Shown: positions 12,401 through 27,700 of the stretch, in pieces
How positions within the stretch are numbered: position 1 is the stretch's first letter
Layout: every line of letters begins with the position of its first letter
Origin: Acanthosepion esculentum
Lineage: Eukaryota > Mollusca > Cephalopoda > Sepiida > Sepiidae
Length of the DNA stretch: 64,000 nucleotides
Direction: 5' to 3'
Assembly: GCA_964036315.1 (NCBI GenBank)
Contig: OZ038485.1
Location: 100,726,102-100,790,101, forward strand
The notes under the pieces: generated by a model
The model's database searches: none
Seen by the model: the letters and a program-made list of their open reading frames with translations, nothing else
Told to the model about the DNA's origin: nothing
Program-made: the position numbers and the translations under genes

Positions 12401-15400
12401 ATTCCACCAATTCATTTTACATCTACTAACCCACTTTTCTTTTATTTTATCATACTCCACCCATTGATTTTACATCTACGACCCCACTTTTCATTTCTTT
12501 TCTCATATCTCACCAATTCATTTTACATCTACTAACCCACTTTTCATTTCTTTTCTCATACTCCACCCATTGATTTTACATCTACGACCCCATTTTTCAT
12601 TTCTTTTCTCATATTCCACCAATTTATTTTACATCTACTAACACACTTTTCTTTTGTTTTATCATACTCCACCCATTGATTTTACATCTACGACCCCACT
12701 TTTCATTTCTTTTCTCATATTCCACCAATTCATTTTACATCTACTAACCCACTTTTTATTTCTTTTCTCATACTCCACCCATTGATTTTACATCTACGAC
12801 CCCACTTTTCATTTCTTTTCTCATATTCCACCAATTCATTTTACATCTACTAACCCACTTTTCATTTCTTTTCTCATACTCCACCCATTGATTTTACATC
12901 TACGACCCCACTTTTCATTTCTTTTCTCATATTCCACCAATTCATTTTACATCGACTAACCCACTTTTCATTTCTTTTCTCATAATCCACGCATTGATTT
13001 TACATCTACGACCCCACTTTTCATTTCTTTTCTCATATTCCACCAATTCATTTTACATCTACTAACCCACTTATCATTTCTTTTCTCATACTCCACCCAT
13101 TGATTTTACATCTACGACCCCACTTTTCATTTCTTTTCTCATATTCCACCAATTCATTTTACATCTACTAACCCACTTTTCTTTTATTTTCTCATACACC
13201 ACCCATTGATTTTACATCTACGACCCCACTTTTCATTTCTTTTCTCATATTCCACCAATTCATTTTACATCTACTAACCCACTTTTCTTTTATTTTCTCA
13301 TACTCCACCCATTGATTTTACATCAACGACCCCACTTTTCATTTCTTTTCTCATATTCCACCAATTCATTTTACATCTACTAACCCACTTTTCATTTCTT
13401 TTCTCGTACTCCACCCATTGATTTTACATCTACGACCCCACTTTTCATTTCTTTTCTCATATTCCAGCAATTCATTTTACATCTACTAACCCACTTTTCA
13501 TTTCTTTTCTCATACTCCACCCATTGATTTTACATCTACGACCCCACTTTTCATTTCTTTTCTCATATTCCACCAATTCATTTTACATCTACTAACCCAC
13601 TTTTCTTTTATTTTCTCATACTCCTCCAATTGATTTTACATCTACGACCCCACTTTTCATTTCTTTTCTCATACTCCACCCATTGATTTTACATCTACGA
13701 CCCCACTTTTCATTTCTTTTCTCATATTCCACCAATTCATTTTACATCTACTAACCCACTTTTCTTTTATTTTCTCATACTCCTCCAATTGATTTTACAT
13801 CTACGACCCCACTTTTCATTTCTTTTCTCATATTCCACCAATTCATTTTACATCTACTAACCCACTTTTCATTTCTTTTCTCATACTCCACCCATTGATT
13901 TTACATCTACGACCCCACTTTTCATTTCTTTTCTCATATTCCACCAATTCATTTTACATCTACTAAACCACTTTTCTATTATTTTCTCATACTCCACCCA
14001 TTGATTTTACATCTACGACCCCACTTTTCATTTCTTTTCTCATATTCCACCAATTCATTTTACATCTACTAACCCACTTTTCATTTCTTTTCTCATACTC
14101 CACCCATTGATTTTACATCTAGGACCCCACTTTTCATTTCTTTTCTCATATTCCACCAATTCATTTTACATCTACTAAACCACGTTTCATTTCTTTTCTC
14201 ATACTCCACCCATTGATTTTACATCTACGACCCCACTTTTCATTTCTATTCTCATATTATACCAATTCATTTTACATCTACTAACCCACTTTTCATTTCT
14301 TTTCTCATACTCCACCCATTGATTTTACATCTACGACCCCACTTTTCATTTCTTTTCTCATATTCCACCAATTCATTTTACATCTACTAACCCACTTTTC
14401 TTTTATTTTCTCATACTCCACCCATTGATTTTACATCTACGACCCCACTTTTCATTTCTTTTCTCATATTCCACCAATTCATTTTACATCTACTAACCCA
14501 CTTTTCATTTCTTTTCTCATAATCCACCCATTGATTTTACATCTACGACCCCATTTTTCATTTCCTTTCTCATATTCCACCAATTCATTTTACATCTACT
14601 AACCCACTTTTCGTTTGTTTTATCATACTCCACCCATTGATTTTACATCTACGACCCCACTTTTCATTTCTTTTCTCATATTCCACCAATTCATTTTACA
14701 TCTACTAACCCACTTTTCATTTCTTTTCTCATACTCCACCCATTGATTTTACATCTACGACCCCACTTTTCATTTTTTTTTCTCATATTCCACCAATTCA
14801 TTTTACATCTACTAACCCACTTTTCATTTCTTTTCTCATATTCTACCCATTGATTTTACATCTACGACCCCACTTTTCATTTCTTTTCTCATATTCCACC
14901 AATTCATTTTACATCTACTAACCCACTTTTCATTTCTTTTCTCATACTCCACCCATTGATTTTACATCTACGACCCCACATTTCATTTCTTTTCTCATAT
15001 TCCACCAATTCATTTTACATCTACTAACCCACTTTTCATTTCTTTTCTCATATTCCACCAATTCATTTTACATATACTAACCCACTTTTCATTTCTTTTC
15101 TCATACTCCACCCATTGATTTTACATCTACGACCCCACTTTTCATTTCTTTTCTCATATTCCACCAATTCATTTTACATCTACTAACCCACTTTTCTTTT
15201 ATTTTCTCATACACCACCCATTGATTTTACATCTACGACCCCACTTTTCATTTTTTTCTCATATTCCACCAATTCATTTTACATCTACTACCCCACTTTT
15301 CTTTTATTTTCTCATACACCACCCATTGATTTTACATCTACTACCCCACTTTTCTGTTATTTTCTCATACTCCACCCATTGATTTTATATCTACTACCCC

Positions 15401-16184
15401 ACTTTTCTTTTATTTTCTCATCCACCACCCATTGATTTTATATCTACTACCCCACTTTTCTTTTATTTTCTCATACTCCACCCATTGATTTTACATCTAC
15501 TACCCCACTTTTCTTTTATTTTCTCATACTCCATCCATTGATTTTATATCTACTACCCCACTTTTCTTTTATTTTCTCGTACTCCACCCATTGATTTTAC
15601 ATCTACTACCCCACTTTTCTTTTATTTTCTCATACTCCACCCATTGATTTTACATCTACTACCCCACTTTTCTTTTATTTTCTCATACTCCACCCATTGA
15701 TTTTACATCTACTACCCCACTTTTCTTTTATTTTCTCATACTCCACCCATTGATTTTACATCTACTACCCCACTTTTCTTTTATTTTCTCATACTCCACC
15801 CATTGATTTTACATCTACTACCCCACTTTTCTTTTATTTTCTCATACTCCACCCATTGATTTTACATCTACTACCCCACTTTTCTTTTATTTTCTCATAC
15901 TCCACCCATTGATATTACATCTACTACCCCACTTTTCTTTTATTTTCTCATACTACACCCACTGATTTTATATCTACTACCCCACTTTTCTTTTATTTTC
16001 TCATACTCCACCCATTGATTTTACATCTACTACCCCACTTTTCTTTTAATTTCTCATACTCCACCCATTGATTTTATATCTACTACCCCACTTTTCTTTT
16101 ATTTTCTCATACTCTACCCATTGATTTTACATCTACTACCCCACTTTTCTTTTATTTTCTCATACTGCACCCATTGATTTTACA

Positions 16185-16560
16185 TCTACGGCCTCACTTT
16201 TCATTTCTTTTGTCATATTCCACCAATTCATTTCACATCTACTAACCCACTTTTCTTTTATTTTCTCATACTCCACCTATTGATTTTACATCTACGACCC
16301 CACTTTTCATTTCTTTTCTCATATTCCACCAATTCATTTTACATCTACTTACCCACTTTTCTTTTATTTTCTCATACTCCACCCATTGATTTTACATCTA
16401 CGACCCCACTTTTCATTTCTTTTCTCATATTCCACCAATTCATTTTACATCTACTAACCCACTTTTCATTTCTTTTCTCATACTCCACCCATTGATTTTA
16501 CATCTACGACACCACTTTTCATTTCTTTTCTCATATTCCACCAATTCATTTTACTTCTAC
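16185..16560. repeat. A/B-type island inside domain II
   Basis: A short run of ACGACCCCAC...ATATTCCACCAATTC units, otherwise typical of domain I, is embedded among C-type monomers. This indicates exchange between the two domains or a remnant of an older boundary. Confidence 0.8.
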
Positions 16561-18179
16561 TAACCGACTTTTCTTTTATTTTCTCATACTCCACCCATTG
16601 ATTTTATATCTACTACCCCACATTTCATTTATTTTCTCATACACCACCAATTGATTTTAAATCTACTACCCCACTTTTCTTTTATTTTCTCATACTCCAC
16701 CCATTGATTTTATATCTACTACCCCACTTTTATTTTATTTTCTCATACACCACCCATTGATTTTATATCTACTAGCCCACTTTTCTTTTATTTTCTCATA
16801 TTCCACCCATTGATTTTATATCTACTACCCGACTTTCATTTTATTTTCTCATACTCCACCCATTGATTTTATATCTACTACCCGACTTTTATTTTATTTT
16901 CTCATACACCAGCCATTGATTTGATATCTACTACCCGACTTGTCTTTTATTTTCTCATACTCCACCCATTGATTTTATATCTACTACCCCACTTTTGTTT
17001 AATTTTCTCATACACCACCCATTGATTTTATATCTACTACCCCACTTTTCTTTTATTTTCTCATACTCCACCCATTGATTTTACATCTACTAACCCACTT
17101 TACTTTTATTTTCTCATACTCCACCCATTGATTTTACATCTACTACCCCAATTTTCTTTTATTTTCTAATACTCCACCCATTGATTTTATATCTACTACC
17201 CCACTTTTCTTTTATTTTCTCATACTCCACCCATTGATTTTATATCTACTGCCCCACTTTTCTTTTATTTTCTCATACTCCACCCATTGATTTTATATCT
17301 ACTACCCCACTTTTCTTTTATTTTCTCATACTCCACCCATTGATTTTACATCTACTACCCCACTTTTCTTTTATTTTCTCATACTCCACACATTGATTTT
17401 ATATCTACTACCCCACTTTTCTTTTATTTTCTCATACTCCACCCATTGATTTTACATCTACTACCCAACTTTTCTTTTATTTTCTCATACTCCACCCATT
17501 GATTTTATATCTACTACCCCATTTTTCTTTTATTTTCTCATACTCCACCCATTGATTTTACATCTACTACCCCATTTTTCTTTTATTTTCTCATACTCCA
17601 CCCATTGATTTTACATCTACTACCCCACTTTTCTTTTATTTTCTCATACTCCACCCATTGATTTTATATCTACTACCCCACTTTTCTTTTATTTTCTCAT
17701 ACTCCACCCATTGATTTTACATCTACTACCCCACTTTTCTTTTATTTTCTCATACTCCACCCATTGATCTCATATCTACTACCCCACTTTTCTTTTATTT
17801 TCTCATACTCCACCCATTGATTTTACATCTACTACCCCACTTTTCTTTTATTTTCTCATACTCCACCCATTGATTTTATATCTACTACACCACTTTTCTT
17901 TTATTTTCTCATACTCCACCCATTGATTTTACATCTACTACCCCAATTTTCTTTTATTTTCTCATACTCCACCCATTGATTTTATATCAACTACACTACT
18001 TTTCTTTTATTTTCTCATACTACACCCATTGATTTTACATCTACTACCCCACTTTTCTTTTATTTTCTCATACTACACCCATTGATTTTATATCTACTAC
18101 CCCACTTTTCTTTTATTTTCTCATACTCCACCCATTGATTTTACATCTACTACCCCACATTTCTATTATTTTCTCATAC

Positions 18180-18760
18180 TCCACCCATTGATTTTACATC
18201 TACGACCCCACTTTTCATTTCTTTTCTCATATTCCACCAATTCATTTTACATCTACTAACCCACTATTCATTTCTTTTCTCATACTCCACCCATTGATTT
18301 TACATCTACGACCCCATTTTTCATTTCTTTTCTCATATTCCACCAATTCATTTTACATCTACTAACCCACTTTTCTTTTATTTTCTCATACTCCACCCAT
18401 TGATTTTACATCTACTACCCCACTTTTCTTTTATTTTCTCATACTCCACCCATTGATTTTACATCTACGACACCACTTTTCATTTCTTTTCTCATATTCC
18501 ACCAATTCATTTTACATCTACTAAGCCACTTTTCTTTTATATTCTCATACTCCACCCATTGATTTTACATCTACGACCCCACTTTTCATTTCTTTTCTCA
18601 TATTCCACCAATTCATTTTACATCTACTCACCCACTTTTCATTTCTTTTCTCATACTCCACCCATTGATTTTACATCTACGACCCCACTTTTCATTTCTT
18701 TTCTCATATTCCACCAATTCATTTTACATCTACTAACCCACTTTTCTTCTATTTTCTCAT
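18180..18760. repeat. second A/B-type island inside domain II
   Basis: Several consecutive A/B units (CTACGACCCC, CACCAATTC, CTACTAACCC) lie between C-type monomers. The C monomers to the right differ in subtype (CTTTCCTTTT) from those to the left (TATATC-rich), so the island sits at a subtype transition. Confidence 0.8.
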
Positions 18761-21700
18761 ACTCCACCCATTGATTTTATATCTACTACCCCACTTTCCT
18801 TTTATTTTCTCATACTCCACCCATTGATTTTACATCTACTACCCTACTTTTCTTTTATTTTCTCATAATCCACCCATTGATTTTACATCTACTACCCCAC
18901 TTTACTTTTATTTTCTCATACTCCACCAATTGATTTTACATCTACTACCCCACTTTCCTTTTGTTTTCTCATACTCCACCCATTGATTTTACATCTACTA
19001 CCCCACATTTCTTTATTTTCTCATACTCCACCCATTGATTTTACATCTACTACCCCACATTCATTTTATTTTCTCATACTCCACCCATTGTTTTTACATC
19101 TACTACCCCACTTTCCTTTTATTTTCTCATACTCCACCCATTGATTTTACATCTACTACCCCACATTCCTTTTTTTTTCTCATACTCCACCCATTGATTT
19201 TACATCTACTACCCCACTTTTCTTTTATTTTCTTATACTCCACCCATTGATTTTACATCTACTACCCCACTTTCCTTTTATTTTCTCATACTCCACCCAT
19301 TGATTTTTACATCTACTACCCCACTTTTCTTTTATTTCCTCATACTCCACCCATTGATTTTACATCTACTACCCCACTTTCCTTTTATTTTCTCATACTC
19401 CACCCATTGATTTTACATCTACTACACCACAATTTTTTTTTATTTTCTCATACTCCACCCATTGATTTTACATCTACTACCCCACTTTCCTTTTATTTTC
19501 TCATACTCCACCCATTGATTTTACATCTACTACACCTCTTTTCTTTTTTTTTCTTATACTCCACCCATTGATTTTACATCTACTACCCCACTTTCCTTTT
19601 ATTTTCTCATACTCCACCCATTGATTTTACATCTACTACCCCACTTTTCTTTTATTTTCTTATACTCCACCCATTGATTTTACATCTACTATACCACTTT
19701 CCTTTTATTTTCTCATACTCCACCCATTGATTTTACATCTACTACCCCACTTTCCTTTTATTTTCTCATACTCCACCCATTGATTTTACATCTACTACAC
19801 CTCTTTTCTTTTATTTTCTTATACTCCACCCATTGATTTTACATCTACTACCCCACTTTCCTTTTATTTTCTCATACTCCACCCATTGATTTTACATCTA
19901 CTACCCCACTTTTCTTTTATTTTCTTATACTCCACCCATTGATTTTACATCTACTACACCTCTTTTCTTTTATTTTCTCATACTCCACCAATTGATTTTA
20001 CATCTACTACCCCACTTTCCTTTTATTTTCTCATACTCCACCCATTGATTTTACATCTACTACCCCACTTTTCTTTTATTTTCTTATACTCCACCCATTG
20101 ATTTTACATCTACTATCCCACTTTCCTTTTATTTTCTCATACTCCACCCATTGATTTTACATCTACTACCCCACTTTCCTTTTATTTTCTCATACTCCAC
20201 CCATTGATTTCACATCTACTACCCCACTTTTCTTTTATTTTCTCATACTCCACCCATTGATTTTACATCTACTACCCCACTTTCCTTTTATTTTCTCATA
20301 CTCCACCCATTGATTTCACATCTACTACCCCACTTTCCTTTTATTTTCTTATACTCCACCCATTGATTTTACATCTACTACCCCACTTTCCTTTTATTTT
20401 CTCATACTCCACCCATTGATTTTACATCTACTACACCTCTTTTCTTTTATTTTCTTATACTCCACCCATTGATTTTACATCTACTACCCCACTTTCCTTT
20501 TATTTTCTCATACTCCACCCATTGATTTTACATCTACTACCCCACTTTTCTTTTATTTTCTTATACTCCACCCATTGATTTTACATCTACTATCCCACTT
20601 TCCTTTTATTTTCTCATACTCCACCCATTGATTTTACATCTACTACCCCACTTTCCTTTTATTTTCTCATACTCCACCCATTGATTTCACATCTACTACC
20701 CCACTTTTCTTTTATTTTCTCATACTCCACATATTGATTTTACATATACTACCCAACTTTTATTTTCTCATACTCCACCCATTGATTTTATATCTACTAC
20801 CCCACATTCCTTTTATTTTCTCATACTCCACCCATTGATTTTACATCTACTACCCCACTTTTCTTTTGTTTTCTCATACTCCACCCATTGATTTTATATC
20901 TACTACCCCACTTTTCTTTTATTTTCTCATACTCCACCCATAGTTTTTACATCTACTACCCCACTTTTCTTTTATTTTATCATACTCCACCCATTGATTT
21001 TATATCTACTACCCCACTTTCCTTTTATTTTCTCATACTCCACCCATTGATTTTACATCTACTACCCTACTTTTCTTTTATTTTCTCATAATCCACCCAT
21101 TGATTTTACATCTACTACCCCACTTTACTTTTATTTTCTCATACTCCACCCATTGATTTTACATCTACTACCCCACTTTCCTTTTATTTTCTCATACTCC
21201 ACCCATTGATTTTACATCTACTACCCCACATTTCTTTTATTTTCTCATACTCCACCCATTGATTTTACATCTACTACCCCACATTCATTTTATTTTCTCA
21301 TACTCCACCCATTGTTTTTACATCTACTACCCCACTTTCCTTTTATTTTCTCATACTCCACCCATTGATTTTACATCTACTACCCCACTTTCCTTTTATT
21401 TTCTCATACTCCACCCATTGATTTTACATCTACTACCCCACTTTTTTTTTATTTTCTCATACTCCACCCATTGATTTTACATCTCCTACCCCACTTTCCT
21501 TTTATTTTCTCATACTCCACCCATTGATTTTACATGTACTACCCTACTTTTTTTTATTTTCTCATACTCCACCCATTGATTTTACATCTACTACCCCACA
21601 TTCCTTTTTTTTTCTCATACTCCACCCATTGATTTTACATCTACTACCCCACTTTTCTTTTATTTTCTTATACTCCACCCATTGATTTTACATCTACTAC

Positions 21701-24700
21701 CCCACTTTCCTTTTATTTTCTCATACTCCACCCATTGATTTTTACATCTACTACCCCACTTTTCTTTTATTTCCTCATACTCCACCCATTGATTTTACAT
21801 CTACTACCCCACTTTCCTTTTATTTTCTCATACTCCACCCATTGATTTTACATCTACTACACCACAATTTTTTTTTATTTTCTCATACTCCACCCATTGA
21901 TTTTACATCTACTACCCCACTTTCCTTTTATTTTCTCATACTCCACCCATTGATTTTACATCTACTACACCTATTTTCTTTTATTTTCTTATACTCCACC
22001 CATTGATTTTACATCTACTACCCCACTTTCCTTTTATTTTCTCATACTCCACCCATTGATTTTACATCTACTACCCCACTTTTCTTTTATTTTCTTATAC
22101 TCCACCCATTGATTTTACATCTACTATCCCACTTTCCTTTTATTTTCTCATACTCCACCCATTGATTTTACATCTACTACCCTACTTTTTTTTTATTTTC
22201 TCATACTCCACCCATTGATTTTACATCTATTACCCAACTTTCCTTTTATTTTCTCATACTCCACCCAATGATTTTACATCTACTACCCCACTTTTCTTTT
22301 ATTTTCTCATACTCCACCCATTGATTTTACATCTACTACCCCACTTTTCTTTTATTTTCTCATTCTCCACCCATTGATTTTACATCTACTACCCCTCTTT
22401 TCTTTTATTTTCTCATACGCCACCTATTGATTTTACATCTACTACCCCACTTTTTTTTATTTTCTCATACTCCACCCATTGATTTTACATCTACTACCCC
22501 ACTTTCCTTTTATTTTCTCATACTCCACCCATTGATTTTACATCTACTACCCCACTTTTCTTTTATTTTCTCATACTCCACCCATTGATTTTACATCTAC
22601 TACCCCACTTTCCTTTTATTTTCTCATACTCCACCCATTGATTTTACATCTACTACCCCACTTTTCTTTTATTTTCTTATACTCCACCCATTGATTTTAC
22701 ATCTACTATCCCACTTTCCTTTTATTTTCTCATACTCCACCCATTGATTTTACATCTACTACCCCACTTTCCTTTTATTTTCTCATACTCCACCCATTGA
22801 TTTCACATCTACTACCCCACTTTTCTTTTATTTTCTCATACTCCACACATTGATTTTACATATACTACCCAACTTTTATTTTCTCATACTCCACCCATTG
22901 ATTTTATATCTACTACCCCACATTCCTTTTATTTTCTCATACTCCACCCATTGATTTTACATCTACTACCCCACTTTTCTTTTGTTTTCTCATACTCCAC
23001 CCATTGATTTTATATCTACTACCCCACTTTTCTTTTATTTTCTCATACTCCACCCATAGTTTTTACATCTACTACCCCATTTTTCTTTTATTTTATCATA
23101 CTCCACCCATTGATTTTATATCTACTACCCCACTTTCCTTTTATATTCTCATACTCCACCCATTGATTTTACATCTACTACCCCACTTTCCTTTTATTTT
23201 CTCATACTCCACCCATTGATTTTACATCTACTACCCAACTTTTCTTTTATTTTCTCATACTCCACCCATTGATTTTACATCTACTACCCCACTTTTTTTT
23301 ATTTTCTCATACTCCACCCATTGATTTTACATCTACTACCCCACTTTCCTTTTATTTTCTCATATTCCACCCATTGATTTTACATCTACTACCCAACTTT
23401 TCTTTTATTTTCTCATATTCCACCCATTGATTTTACATCTACTACCCCACTTTTCTTTTATTTTCTCATACTCCACCCATTGATTTACATCTACTACCCC
23501 ACTTTCCTTTTATTTTCTCATACTCCACCCATTGATTTTACATCTACTACCCTACTTTTTTTTTATTTTCTCATACTCCACCCATTGATTTTACATCTAT
23601 TACCCAACTTTCCTTTTATTTTCTCATACTCCACCCAATGATTTTACATCTACTACCCCACTTTTCTTTTATTTTCTCATACTACACCCATTGATTTTAC
23701 ATCTACTACCCCACTTTTCTTTTATTTTCTCATTCTCCACCCATTGATTTTACATCTACTACCCCTCTTTTCTTTTATTTTCTCATACGCCACCTATTGA
23801 TTTTACATCTACTACCCCACTTTTTTTTATTTTCTCATACACCACCCATTGATTTTACATCTACTACCCCACTTTCCTTTTATTTTCTCATACTCCACCC
23901 ATTGATTTTACATCTACTACCCCACTTTTCTTTTATTTTCTCATACTCCACCCATTGATTTTACATCTACTACCCCACTTTTCTTTTATTTTCTCATACT
24001 CCACCCATTGATTTTACATCTACTACCCCACTTTCCTTTTATTTTCTCATACTCCACCCATTGATTTTACATCTACTACACCACATTTTTTTTTTATTTT
24101 CAATACTCCACCCATTGATTTTACATCTACTACCCCACTTTCCTTTTATTTTCTCATACTCCACCCATTGATTTTACATCTACTACACCACTTTTCTTTT
24201 ATTTTCTCATACTCCACCCATTGATTTTACATCTACTACCCCACTTTCCTTTTATTTTCTCATACTCCACCCATTGATTTTACATCTACTACCCCACTTT
24301 TCTTTTATTTTCTCATACTCCACACATTGATTTTACATATACTACCCCACTTTTATTTTCTCATACTCCACCCATTGATTTTATATCTACTACCCCACTT
24401 TCTTTTTATTTTCTCATACTCCACCCATTGATTTTACATCTACTACCCCACTTTTCTTTTGTTTTCTCATACTCCACCCATTGATTTTACATCTACTACC
24501 CCACTTTCCTTTTATTTTCTCATACTCCACCCATTGATTTTACATCTACTACCCCACTTTCCTTTTGTTTTCTCATACTCCACCCATTGATTTTACATCT
24601 ACTACCCCACTTTTCTTTTATTTTCTCATACTCCACCCATTGAGTTTACATCTACTACCCCACTTTTATTTTATTTTCTCATACTCCCCCCATTGATTTT

Positions 24701-27700
24701 TCATCTACTACCCCACTTTTCTTTTATTTTCTCATACTCCACCCATTGATTTTACATCTACTACCCCACTTTTCTTTTATTTTCTCATAATCCACCCATT
24801 GATTTTACATCTACTACCCCACTTTCCTTTTATTTTCTCATACTCCACCCATTGATTTTACATCTACTACCCCACTTTCCTTTTTTTTTCTCATACTCCA
24901 CCCATTGATTTTACATATACTACCCCACTTTCCTTTTATTTTCTCATACTCCACCCATTGATTTTACATCTACTACCCCACTTTCCTTTTATTTTCTCAT
25001 ACTCCACCCATTGATTTTAAATCTACTACCCCACATTTTTTTTTCTCATACTCCACCCATTGATTTTACATCTACTACCCCACTTTCCTTTTATTTTCTC
25101 ATACTCCACCCATTGATTTTACATCTACTACCCCACTTTTCTTTTATTTTCTCATACTCCACCCATTGATTTTACATCTACTACCCCACTTTTTTTATTT
25201 TCTCATACTCTACCCATTGATTTTACATCTACTACCCCACTTTTTTTTTATTTTCTCATACTCCACCCATTGATTTTACATCTACTACCCCACTTTACTT
25301 TTATTTTCATATACTCCACCCATTGATTTTACATCTACTACCCCACTTTTCTTTTATTTTCTCATACTCCACCCATTGATTTTACATCTACTACCCCACT
25401 TTCCTTTTATTTTCTCATACTCCACCCATTGATTTTATATCTACTACCCCACTTTCCTTTTATTTTCTCATACTCCACCCATTGATTTTACATCTACTAC
25501 CCCACTTTCTTTTTATTTTCTCATACTCCACCCATTGATTTTACATCTACTACCCAACTTTTCTTTTATTTTCTCATACTCCACCCATTGATTTTACATC
25601 TACTACCCCACTTTTTTTTATTTTCTCATACTCCACCCATTGATTTTACATCTACTACCCCACTTTCCTTTTATTTTCTCATATTCCACCCATTGATTTT
25701 ACATCTACTACCCAACTTTTCTTTTATTTTCTCATATTCCACCCATTGATTTTACATCTACTAACCCACTTTTCTTTTATTTTCTCATACTCCACCCATT
25801 GATTTTACATCTACTACCCCACTTTCCTTTTATTTTCTCATACTCCACCCATTGATTTTACATCTACTACCCTACTTTTTTTTATTTTCTCATACTCCAC
25901 CCATTGATTTTACATCTACTACCCAACTTTCCTTTTATTTTCTCATACTCCACCCATTGATTTTACATCTACTACCCCACTTTCCTTTTATTTTCTCATA
26001 CACCACCCATTGATTTTAAATCTACTACCCCACATTTTTTTTCTCATACTCCACCCATTGATTTTACATCTACTACCCCACTTTCCTTTTATTTTCTCAT
26101 ACTCCACCCATTGATTTTATATCTACTACCCCACTTTCCTTTTATTTTCTCATACTCCACCCATTGATTTTACATCTACTACCCCACTTTCTTTTTATTT
26201 TCTCATACTCCACCCATTGATTTTACATCTACTACCCAACTTTTCTTTTATTTTCTCATACTCCACCCATTGATTTTACATCTACTACCCCACTTTTTTT
26301 TATTTTCTCATACTCCACCCATTGATTTTACATCTACTACCCCACTTTCCTTTTATTTTCTCATACTCCACCCATTGATTTTACATCTACTACCCCACTT
26401 TCCTTTTATTTTCTCATATTCCACCCATTGATTTTACATCTACTACCCCACTTTTCTTTTATTTTCTCATATTCCACCCATTGATTTTACATCTACTACC
26501 CTACTTTTTTTTTATTTTCTCATACTCCACCCATTGATTTTACATCTACTACCCAACTTTCCTTTTATTTTCTCATACTCCACCCATTGATTTTACATCT
26601 ACTAACCCACTTTTCTTTTATTTTCTCATACTCCACCCATTGATTTTACATCTACTACCCCACTTTTCTTTTATTTTCTCTACTCCACCCATTGATTTTA
26701 CATCTACTACCCCACTTTCCTTTTATTTTCTCATACTCCACCCATTGATTTTACATCTACGACCCCACTTTTTTTTTATTTTCTCATACTCCACCCATTC
26801 GTTTTACATCTACTACCCCACTTTCCTTTTATTTTCTCATACTCCACCCATTGATTTTACATCTACTACCCCACTTTTCTTTTATTTTCTCATACTCCAC
26901 CTATTGATTTTACATCTACTACCCCTCTTTCCTTTTATTTTCTCATACTCCACCCATTGATTTTACATCAACTACCCCACATTCCTTTTATTTTCTCATA
27001 CTCCACCCATTGATTTTAAATCTACTACCCCACTTTCCTTTTATTTTCTCATACTCCACCCATTGATTTTACATCTATTACCCCACTTTTCTTTTATTTT
27101 CTCATACTCCACCCATTGATTTAACATCTACTACCCCACTTTCCTTTTATTTTCTCATACTCCACCCATTGATTTTACATCTACTACCCCACTTTTTTTT
27201 TATTTTCTCATACTCCACCCATTGATTTTACATCTACTACCCCACTTTCCTTTTATTTTCTCATACTCCACCCATTGATTTTACATCTACTACCCCACTT
27301 TTCTTTTATTTTCTCATACTCCACCCATTGATTTTACATCTACTACCCCACTTTTCTTTTATTTTCTCATACTCCACCCATTGATTTTACATCTACTACC
27401 CCACTTTCCTTTTATTTTCTCATATTCCACCCATTGATTTTACATCTACTACCCCACTTTTCTTTTATTTTCTCATATTCCACCCATTCATTTTACATCT
27501 ACTACCCTACTTTTTTTTTATTTTCTCATACTCCATCCATTGATTTTACATCTACTACCCAACTTTCCTTTTATTTTCTCATACTCCACCCATTGATTTT
27601 ACATCTACTACCCCACTTTTTTTTTATTTTCTCATACTCCACCCATTAATTTTACATCTACTAACCCACTTTTCTTTTATTTTCTCATACTCCACACATT

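Larger units (their letters stand above)
2095..15284. repeat. satellite array, domain I: 106-bp dimers of a 53-bp monomer
   Basis: Two 53-bp monomer types alternate. Type A contains CTACGACCCCACTTTTCATTT and ends ATATTCCACCAATTC. Type B contains CTACTAACCCAC and ends ATACTCCACCCATTG (or CTCCTCCAATTG). Most B units carry either CATTTCTTTTCTC or CTTTTATTTTCTC in the middle. The array is continuous and head-to-tail, with occasional single-base indels and no inserted transposon seen. The + strand is pyrimidine-rich with almost no G. Because 53 is not a multiple of three, frames rotate every unit; the roughly 71-aa open frames are by-products and not coding. Confidence 0.97.
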
